Shown one piece after another: positions 7,652 to 14,169 of a stretch of 37,291 nt of DNA. This stretch comes from Ruminococcus sp. (GTDB lineage: Bacteria > Bacillota > Clostridia > Oscillospirales > Ruminococcaceae), in the NCBI GenBank assembly GCA_016288815.1, contig JAEELF010000005.1, forward strand, positions 1-37,291, read 5' to 3'. A program made the position numbers and the translations under genes. The stretch's first letter is position 1, and each line of letters starts with the position of its first letter. The notes below the pieces were generated by a model, which was given only the letters and a program-made list of their open reading frames with translations, was not told the DNA's origin and searched no databases.

Positions 7652-9310
7652 ATGAAACTCAAGAATAAGGTCCGGCACCGCTGGGCATGGGCTGATACCA
7701 TTGCTATCTTCTCGATCACCGCTTTCCTGATAATAGTTGCTGTGTTCTACCGCACCTCGGATTACTCAGACCGCGACGCTGAGACCGACCTCACCGCCGG
7801 CTGGGTCTCGGACTCGGGGGAGACATATTCCCTCGACAAGCTCCCCAAGGGCGACCTCACGCTCTCTCATGATGTATCCGGGCTCGATATCACCAACAGA
7901 GCACTGTGCTTCCGCACGACCGACACGCATATAAAACTCTATTCCGACGGCGAGCTGCTCTACTCCTACGCCCCCGAGATACCAGATATCCTCGGCGACT
8001 CCTACGGCAAGTTCGTCCACACTATCCCGCTGCGCCCGGACACTAAGATCATAACGCTCGAGATACACCCTATCTTCAACGACCACGAGGGCTCCCTGTC
8101 AAGAGTCCGGATACAGACCGCCGGTGACTACATCGCGGGAGTTATCCTCAGCGGACTGCTCGAGTTCTGCATCTGCCTGTTCATGGTGGTGTTCGGCGTC
8201 ATCATGCTCCTCATGGGGATCCTCACGCGCAAGAGCAATGAGCCCACTCTCAACTTCTTCGCGCTCGGCACCTTCGCGATACTCTGTGCGGTATGGTCGG
8301 TCAACGACACCTACATATTGCAGATACTCACCCGTGCACCCGCTATGGTCAAGATATCCTCGATACTCTCGCTCATCTTCATCGCGTACCTGCCGGTATC
8401 CTTCACCGCGAGCGCGACCAATAACCCCCGCACTATACTCCTGCCCATACTCATGATGCTCGTGACCGCTGACTTCTTCCTGATGTTCTTCCTCACCGGC
8501 ACCGGCAGGAGCGATATCCACTACCTTATCCCCGTCGCTCAGGCAATCATCGTCATCGCGCTGTTCATGACGATATACCTCATAATACGGGCTGTCGTCA
8601 AAAAGACCGCCGATCCCGCTTTCACGCGAACGGTCATCATCGGTATCGGTGCTGCGGCGGTTGGAGTAGTCATAGACCTGCTGAAATACCGCCTTGACCT
8701 CAATAACTACCTCGGCGCGAGCGCATTCACGAGAATGGGCGTGCTGGTGTTCATATGCGTGGTCGGGTTCTACCTTATCCGCGAGCGCAACCGCCTCGCG
8801 ATCGAGCACAACCGTGCGGAACTAATGGAGAAAATGGCTTACACGGACGGCCTCACGGAGCTCGCGAACCGCTCGGCGTTCCACAAGAAGGAAAAGAATA
8901 TCCGCTCCACTGGCACTCCCTGCATGATAGTCCAGCTCGATATCAACAACCTCAAGACCGTCAACGACGTCTACGGCCATGCGGAGGGCGACAAGCACAT
9001 CATCGCTGCCGCAGACACGATAAAGTCCGCGTTCGGGGACATCGGCGAGTGCTTCCGCACCGGCGGCGACGAGTTCGTGGTCATCGCACCAAACGCTCAG
9101 GCAGACGCTATCGAAGCCGCTATCGGGAAGATGTCTCAGATCTCGCTCGCGTACAACGAGACTGAAAAGCCGCCCGTTCCGCTAAGGATAGCATACGGCT
9201 ATGCGGAGTATATCCCGCCCGAGGATACCCTTGACGCCGCGGAACAGCTCGCGGACAAGAATATGTACGCTATGAAGAAACAGATGAAGGCGCAGAACGC
9301 TCCCGCGTGA
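7652..9310 (+). CDS. membrane diguanylate cyclase (GGDEF)
   Basis: This 552-residue membrane protein should make c-di-GMP from GTP. A first transmembrane segment at about 15-33 is followed by an extracytoplasmic region to about 165 (WVSDSGETYSLDKLPKGD... LCFRTTDTHIKLYSDGELLY) resembling 7TMR-DISM extracellular sensor domains. About seven membrane helices follow, to about 375, then a GGDEF domain. The signature GGDEF is intact at 471-475, with YTDGLTELANR near the domain start and DINNLKTVND. The RxxD product-inhibition site is absent: the four residues in that place are GDIG. AAGGAG precedes the ATG. The HD-GYP gene follows after 35 bases, so synthesis and breakdown of c-di-GMP are probably co-transcribed. 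Confidence 0.88.
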   Translation: MKLKNKVRHRWAWADTIAIFSITAFLIIVAVFYRTSDYSDRDAETDLTAGWVSDSGETYSLDKLPKGDLTLSHDVSGLDITNRALCFRTTDTHIKLYSDGELLYSYAPEIPDILGDSYGKFVHTIPLRPDTKIITLEIHPIFNDHEGSLSRVRIQTAGDYIAGVILSGLLEFCICLFMVVFGVIMLLMGILTRKSNEPTLNFFALGTFAILCAVWSVNDTYILQILTRAPAMVKISSILSLIFIAYLPVSFTASATNNPRTILLPILMMLVTADFFLMFFLTGTGRSDIHYLIPVAQAIIVIALFMTIYLIIRAVVKKTADPAFTRTVIIGIGAAAVGVVIDLLKYRLDLNNYLGASAFTRMGVLVFICVVGFYLIRERNRLAIEHNRAELMEKMAYTDGLTELANRSAFHKKEKNIRSTGTPCMIVQLDINNLKTVNDVYGHAEGDKHIIAAADTIKSAFGDIGECFRTGGDEFVVIAPNAQADAIEAAIGKMSQISLAYNETEKPPVPLRIAYGYAEYIPPEDTLDAAEQLADKNMYAMKKQMKAQNAPA

Positions 9311-9345
9311 CCTGCTGCCGATCACTTACAAGGAGGTGAAGCCGC

Positions 9346-11043
9346 GTGCTGCTCGTATATTACCATACACTTTTCATTCTCTCGGTACTGCTCACGCTCG
9401 TGTACGCTTTTATGTGGCACAAGCACTTCGACGTGAACTTTTCCCTGATGTTCGGCTTCATACCCGTCGCTAACCTCGGGCACCTGATGCTCGCGCTCTC
9501 AGACAACTATGAATCCGCTATAAACGCTAACCGCGTTATCTACCTCGGAGGGTGCTTCCCGCTCCTGTTCGTGACGCTCTCCGTACTCAGCCTTTGCAAG
9601 CTGCGTCCGAGCCGGACGATCACCGCTGCTATGCTCTCGCTCTGCACAGTCGTGTATGTCTCGTCGCTCAGCCTAAACGGCGGTACGTTCTTCTACAAGA
9701 GCGTTGACTTCGAGGTCGTTGACGGCGTGGGCAAGCTCACCAATAAGGTATACGGTCCCATGCACACCGTCTTCTACCTGATGATCTTCGCGTATTTCTC
9801 GATCTCGATCGCTGCAATGATCTACAGCTACTTCATGAAGAAGGACGTCTCCCACAGGATCATCTATATGCTGTTCCTGCCTGAACTGATATCTGTTATC
9901 GGCTTCTTCGGCAACAGGATGTTCACCGACACCATCGAGCTCGTGCCGCTGACTTACGTCACCGCACAGATCATCTACCTCATCATAATCCACCGCATCT
10001 GCCTTTACGACATCGACGAGACCGTCGTGGATTCACTCGTCCAGACCGGCGATACGGGCTTCATATCCTTCGACCAGAAGTACAGATACCTCGGCAGCAA
10101 CGAGACCGCCAAGAATATCTTCCCCGACCTCCGCTCACTGACAGTTGACAAGCCGCTCGAGCGCGGGGGCGTCTTCGAGGAGAGCATTCTCCTGTGGCTC
10201 GACAGGTTCCGTACAGACCCCAAAAACGACAAGAACTATTACAGCTCCCCCAACAAGAAGATCTACCTCGTGAGCACAAACTACCTCTACAACGGCTCGC
10301 ACCGGAGAGGCTACCAGATGTTAGTCACCGACGACACAAAGAATCAGGAGTATATCACCCTCCTCGGCAGGTACAACACCGACCTGCGCCGAGAGGTAGC
10401 GGTCAAGACCAAGAACATCGTCGAGATGCATGACAAGCTCATCCTCGGTATGGCGACTATGGTCGAATCCCGCGACAACTCCACAGGCGGTCACATCAAG
10501 CGCACCAGCGATGTCGTCCGCATTCTCGTCGAGGAGATACAGAACGGTCCGGGACTCAGCCTGACAAAGTCGTTCTGCACCAAGCTCGTCAAAGCCGCTC
10601 CTATGCACGACCTCGGCAAGATAGCCGTCGATGACGCTATCCTCCGCAAGCCCGGCCGCTTCACTGACGAAGAGTACGAGAAAATGAAGGCGCACGCCGC
10701 TGAGGGCGCCCGTATCGTTCATGCTATCCTCGACGGCACCGACGACGAGGAGTTCCACATCATCGCCGAGAACGTCGCCCAATACCACCACGAGCGCTGG
10801 GACGGCTCCGGCTACCCGCAGGGTCTCAAGGGCGAGCAGATACCCCTCGAAGCCCGTATCATGGCTATCGCCGACGTCTACGACGCCCTCGTCAGCAAGC
10901 GCGTCTATAAGGAGAAAATGTCCTTCGAGCAGGCTGACTCCATCATCATGGACGGCATGGGCAAACACTTCGACAAGCAGCTCGAGCCTTTCTACGTCGC
11001 CGCCCGCCCACGCCTCGAAGCCTACTACTCAGCCCTCGAATAA
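9346..11043 (+). CDS. membrane HD-GYP phosphodiesterase
   Basis: This 565-residue protein should hydrolyse c-di-GMP. The N-terminal 220 residues hold seven or so hydrophobic helices, like the 7TM region of some histidine kinases. A PAS-sized region follows (about 230-350). The HD-GYP domain covers about 360-560, with the HD pair His421-Asp422 in MHDLGKI, HHERWDGSGYP with GYP at 489-491, and ADVYDAL. The start is GTG at 9346, with a full AAGGAGGTGA ribosome site 7 bases upstream. It ends in the convergent repeat region, whose left end includes its TAA stop. Confidence 0.88.
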   Translation: MLLVYYHTLFILSVLLTLVYAFMWHKHFDVNFSLMFGFIPVANLGHLMLALSDNYESAINANRVIYLGGCFPLLFVTLSVLSLCKLRPSRTITAAMLSLCTVVYVSSLSLNGGTFFYKSVDFEVVDGVGKLTNKVYGPMHTVFYLMIFAYFSISIAAMIYSYFMKKDVSHRIIYMLFLPELISVIGFFGNRMFTDTIELVPLTYVTAQIIYLIIIHRICLYDIDETVVDSLVQTGDTGFISFDQKYRYLGSNETAKNIFPDLRSLTVDKPLERGGVFEESILLWLDRFRTDPKNDKNYYSSPNKKIYLVSTNYLYNGSHRRGYQMLVTDDTKNQEYITLLGRYNTDLRREVAVKTKNIVEMHDKLILGMATMVESRDNSTGGHIKRTSDVVRILVEEIQNGPGLSLTKSFCTKLVKAAPMHDLGKIAVDDAILRKPGRFTDEEYEKMKAHAAEGARIVHAILDGTDDEEFHIIAENVAQYHHERWDGSGYPQGLKGEQIPLEARIMAIADVYDALVSKRVYKEKMSFEQADSIIMDGMGKHFDKQLEPFYVAARPRLEAYYSALE

Positions 11044-11319
11044 CTCTTCCCGCTGTGCCGGCGCAGTGGTGTCTGCGACGCATTAAGAATGAGGGCTCTG
11101 CCCTCAAACTCCCGCCAAAGGGTACAGGTACCCTTTGTAAACCCACTGTCAAAAAATCCCATACCGTATCCCTTTTAAAAGCTTATGGGGATACGGTATG
11201 GGATTTTTTCATAATGGGATTCTAAAGGGAATCTATTCCCTTTAGCAGGGGTTTGGGGACGGCGTCCCCATTTTTGATCCGCCGGAGGCACAACTATACC
11301 GGCACAGCGGGGAGAGTTA
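11041..11319. repeat. gap-free 132-nt inverted duplication between convergent genes
   Basis: Bases 11041-11172 and the reverse complement of 11188-11319 align over 132 positions without a gap, with about 102 identities (77%) by hand count. A 15-base centre separates them. The outer ends are nearly identical (one mismatch in 21) and contain the TAA stops of both convergent genes. The innermost 22 bases of each arm are perfect complements, ending in A/T runs that make a bidirectional terminator. Each arm also carries two local hairpins (11091-11105 and 11117-11136 on the left, 11255-11269 and 11224-11243 on the right), and differences between the arms inside these hairpins are paired changes. 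It could be a mobile palindrome or a duplicated 3' UTR module. Confidence 0.85.
11151..11209. terminator. bidirectional terminator shared by the convergent genes
   Basis: A perfect 22-bp stem (11151-11172 with 11188-11209) has a 15-base loop and a run of six A or T at the outer edges. Each strand therefore reads a strong hairpin ending in TTTTTT. It serves the HD-GYP gene on one side and the double-HTH gene on the other. Confidence 0.85.
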
Positions 11320-12705
11320 TATGAAGCTGCGGAAGGCTTCGATGAGGAGGGGGTGGTCGAAGCGGAAGGAGATACCGGGCTGCGTGAGCTTATTGATACG
11401 GACTACGCCGTTCTCGATGAACATCTGGACGCTCCCGATAGTTTTCTGCGGGGTATCGGGCTTCGGCGGGACTGGCACACGGCTTATCCGGATAAGCGGG
11501 CGGCAGTCTGCGAGGAGGCCGTCGAACTCCTGTCTGCGGAGGGCGACCTCGTGCTTATCAGTGATGTAGCGGTAGTCGCAGAGCTTCTCGTAGCCGCGCA
11601 CGCAGGCTCCCTTTATGCAGGCTCTGCCGGGGTCGATGAACATTGAAAAGCAGAATCTGTCCCCAAGGCGGCGGGTGCAGTAATACGGGTCGATGAGACC
11701 GGACATATACAGGGGCAGCCAGTCCGCGATAGCAGTTATCATTTCGGCGGAGCTGCGCTCGATAGTGTGAATGACCTTGATATTCACTCCGCGGCGCAGG
11801 ATACCGCCCATGAGGGTCAGCCATTTATTGTAGAAATCGCCGGACATCCACTCCATGCTCTGGTCGGAGTAGAGAAGCAGCTCGCCCTCAGCGTTTTTCA
11901 CGGCGTCGAAAAGAAATCTCACCGCAGCCATACGAAGGCCTTCCATGCCGCGGTATATCTCGTCGGAGGTATCAGCCATGACGCTGAAATCAAAGTAATC
12001 GACATCGGGGATACTGAATTCCGGGCCTGAGCTGATATTCTCGATACTGCCGATGAGCTTGCGGACGGGAGCAGTGTCGGTGAGCACGCCCTCGTCGGTG
12101 AGCCACTGGCGGAGCATATCGCTGTCAGCCTTGGCGGCTATCTCGGGGAGGACCTCAAGCACCTCTGCGAGGTCTTCGGGGCGTTCCTTCCTGGCGATGA
12201 GATCAGCGAGGGTATTGCAGATGTTGCTCAGGACGGTGGAATCCGCGCCGAGGATACGCTCGCCCTTTCGCATACGGCTGAGGTAGGACGGGTCTATATC
12301 GACTGCCTTGCTGAGTGTGGCATTGTTTATGTCGGCGAGCTCCATGAGACGGCTGAGCTTGCTGCCGAAGGCGCGTCCGTCGCTGCCGCTGACGGGCTGC
12401 TGCATTACGTCGGTGGCGTCGTTTTCATCAAAAAGCCAGTCAAGAAGAGCAGACTTGATCTCGTCGGGAAGCAGCGCAGTGCTGCACCCGATAGTGCGGC
12501 AGAGCAAGTCTGTCTTGCCCTCGCGCTCGGCGCAGATGATGACTCCGCGGGCGAATTTTTCGATACTTGAGCTGTTTTTCTTGGGAATCCGCGCGCCGTT
12601 CCTGATACGGCTGACGATAGAACGGTCAAAGCCGGCTGCATCGGCGATCCGCACGATATCGAATCCCATTGCTTTGATGATAAGGTCAGTTTTTTCTGCG
12701 ATCAT
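11317..12705 (-). CDS. regulator with two XRE-type HTH domains and a large C-terminal sensor region
   Basis: The protein has 462 residues. The first helix-turn-helix lies at about 8-40 (IVRIADAAGFDRSIVSRIRNG) and the second at about 113-150 (LADINNATLSKAVDIDPSYL). The C-terminal half (about 195-462) is not recognised. Its segment ELLLYSDQSMEW...RRGVNIKVIHTIERS looks like an alternating alpha/beta fold of the kind seen in TrmB-type or phospholipase D-like sensor domains, but no HKD motif is present. The start at 12705 has GGGAG at good spacing; the in-frame ATG 9 bases upstream is too close to it. A palindrome overlaps its -35, so it probably regulates itself. It is divergent from the cysteine synthase-like gene. 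Confidence 0.75.
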   Translation of the reverse strand: MIAEKTDLIIKAMGFDIVRIADAAGFDRSIVSRIRNGARIPKKNSSSIEKFARGVIICAEREGKTDLLCRTIGCSTALLPDEIKSALLDWLFDENDATDVMQQPVSGSDGRAFGSKLSRLMELADINNATLSKAVDIDPSYLSRMRKGERILGADSTVLSNICNTLADLIARKERPEDLAEVLEVLPEIAAKADSDMLRQWLTDEGVLTDTAPVRKLIGSIENISSGPEFSIPDVDYFDFSVMADTSDEIYRGMEGLRMAAVRFLFDAVKNAEGELLLYSDQSMEWMSGDFYNKWLTLMGGILRRGVNIKVIHTIERSSAEMITAIADWLPLYMSGLIDPYYCTRRLGDRFCFSMFIDPGRACIKGACVRGYEKLCDYRYITDKHEVALRRQEFDGLLADCRPLIRISRVPVPPKPDTPQKTIGSVQMFIENGVVRINKLTQPGISFRFDHPLLIEAFRSFI

Positions 12706-12738
12706 TATGGTCATCTCCCATGCTGTTACTTTATTTAC

Positions 12739-12784
12739 AGTATAGCACAAGTCACATTCACTGTCAATGACAAAACTGTGACTT
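12739..12784 (-). promoter_or_regulatory. promoter and palindromic operator of the double-HTH gene
   Basis: The minus strand reads TTGACA (12762-12767), 17 bases, TATACT (12739-12744). Two nested inverted repeats cover it: AAGTCACA at 12749-12756 with TGTGACTT at 12777-12784, and the palindrome TGTCAATGACA at 12762-12772, which includes the -35. Two dyads fit a protein with two HTH domains, an inference. Confidence 0.75.
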
Positions 12785-12813
12785 AATTGTAAACAGAAAT
12801 CTCTCCCCGGGCG

Positions 12814-12842
12814 TTGCTTTTTCTGTTCTGATGTGATATAAT
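12814..12842 (+). promoter_or_regulatory. promoter of the cysK-like/TSCPD operon
   Basis: TTGCTT, 17 bases, TATAAT. The -10 ends 30 bases before the ATG at 12873. It is back to back with the regulator promoter. Confidence 0.75.
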
Positions 12843-12872
12843 GGTATAGATTTCATTTTACGGAGGATCAGA

Positions 12873-13802
12873 ATGGTCTGCAATAATATACTCGAAGCTA
12901 TAGGTCACACACCGATGATAAGGCTCAGCCGCATGAACAAGCCCGGAAATGCCGAGATACTCGTGAAGTTCGAGGGGCTGAACGTCGGCGGCTCGGTCAA
13001 AACGCGCACCGCATACAACATGATACGCGGCGCAGAAAAAGCCGGCAGGATAAACAAGGACACCATTATCGTCGAGCCGACAAGCGGCAATCAGGGCATA
13101 GGACTCGCGCTCGTCGGGGCGGTCAAGGGCTACAGGACCGTCATAATCATGCCGGATTCCGTCAGTGAGGAGCGCCGCAAGCTCGTCCGGCACTACGGTG
13201 CGGAAGTCATACTCATCCACGACGACGGCGACATCGGCAAGTGCATTCAGGAGTGTCTCGACACTGCGCTCGATATGGCGGCGAAGGACCCGCGGGTGTT
13301 CGTCCCGCAGCAGTTCGAGAACCCCGATAATACCTTCGCGCACAAATACTACACCGCGCTGGAAATACTCGAACAGACCGCCGGCAGGATCGACGGGTTC
13401 TGTTCCGGTATCGGCACGGGCGGCACGATAACAGGTATCGGCGAGACGCTGAAATCGCAGAACCCCGGCATGGAGATCTGGGCTGTCGAGCCCGAGCACG
13501 CTGCGATACTCGCGGGCGGAACTATCGGCACGCACCTGCAGATGGGCATCGGCGACGGCATAATCCCGGAGATACTCAACACCAACATCTATGACCATAT
13601 ACACATCGTCACCGACGAGGACGCCATAAATACCGCCAAGCGGCTCGCGTCCGAGGAGGGGATAATGTGCGGTATATCGAGCGGCACGAACGTCGCTGCG
13701 GCGCTCGCTCTCGCGGAGAAGCTCGGCGAGGGGAAGACCGTCGTCACTATCCTCCCCGATACTGCGGAGAGGTACTTCTCAACACCGCTCTTTGAAGAAT
13801 AA
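12873..13802 (+). CDS. cysteine synthase-like PLP enzyme (beta family)
   Basis: The protein has 309 residues, a normal length for O-acetylserine sulfhydrylase. Landmarks are the N-terminal IGHTPMIRLSRM, the PLP lysine Lys43 in GGSVKTR, the substrate loop PTSGNQG at 69-75, the phosphate-binding GTGGT and the C-terminal GISSGTN. Two deviations from textbook CysK are visible: KTR in place of KDR after the PLP lysine, and TSGNQG in place of TSGNTG. Both appear, from memory, in a clostridial CysK subgroup, so cysteine synthesis is likely but another nucleophile or amino acid is possible. GGAGG precedes the ATG. The TSCPD gene follows after 16 bases. Confidence 0.82.
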   Translation: MVCNNILEAIGHTPMIRLSRMNKPGNAEILVKFEGLNVGGSVKTRTAYNMIRGAEKAGRINKDTIIVEPTSGNQGIGLALVGAVKGYRTVIIMPDSVSEERRKLVRHYGAEVILIHDDGDIGKCIQECLDTALDMAAKDPRVFVPQQFENPDNTFAHKYYTALEILEQTAGRIDGFCSGIGTGGTITGIGETLKSQNPGMEIWAVEPEHAAILAGGTIGTHLQMGIGDGIIPEILNTNIYDHIHIVTDEDAINTAKRLASEEGIMCGISSGTNVAAALALAEKLGEGKTVVTILPDTAERYFSTPLFEE

Positions 13803-13818
13803 AAACGGAGGTATTACT

Positions 13819-14082
13819 ATGGATCACGCTTACAAGACTCAGATGGTCTGCGCTCAGCAGATTCTCTTCCACATGGAGGGCGACGTTGTCACGAATATCC
13901 GCTTCATCGGCGGCTGCAACGGCAACCTCAAGGCTATCTCAAAGCTCGTTGACGGCTGGACCGTCGAGCAGATCGAGGCTAAGCTCTCGGGCAACACCTG
14001 CAATAACCGTCCCACGTCCTGCGCTGACCAGCTCAGCAGGGCTGTCCGCGCCGCATACGAGGAGGAACAGAAAAAAGCCTGA
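13819..14082 (+). CDS. TSCPD domain protein
   Basis: This 87-residue protein matches the small TSCPD family (TIGR03905-like): FIGGCNGNLKAISKLVDG, then a C-terminal TSCADQLSRA. Cysteines 11, 33, 61 and 68 are placed as expected and may bind metal. The same domain occurs at the C-terminus of some ribonucleotide reductases; the role of the stand-alone form is not established. The start at 13819 has ACGGAGGT upstream, and the longer frame overlapping cysK is not needed. It is co-transcribed with the cysteine synthase-like gene. No terminator is evident before 14112. Confidence 0.85.
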   Translation: MDHAYKTQMVCAQQILFHMEGDVVTNIRFIGGCNGNLKAISKLVDGWTVEQIEAKLSGNTCNNRPTSCADQLSRAVRAAYEEEQKKA

Positions 14083-14111
14083 AAATGCACTGAAAATGGT
14101 TCAAAACATCA

Positions 14112-14140
14112 TTGCTACCCTCTGAGCTATGGTGTAAAAT
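14112..14140 (+). promoter_or_regulatory. promoter of the GH43 arabinanase gene
   Basis: TTGCTA, 17 bases, TAAAAT. The -10 ends 29 bases before the start at 14170, which has GAAAGGAG upstream. Confidence 0.65.
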
Positions 14141-14169
14141 AGGCATAAAAGCTATGAAAGGAGTTTGAA

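Noticed and set aside
12996-13100. Altered PLP motifs of the CysK-like enzyme as evidence for a new reaction
   Set aside because: KTR and TSGNQG recur, as I recall, in clostridial CysK proteins, so they are not enough for a new function.
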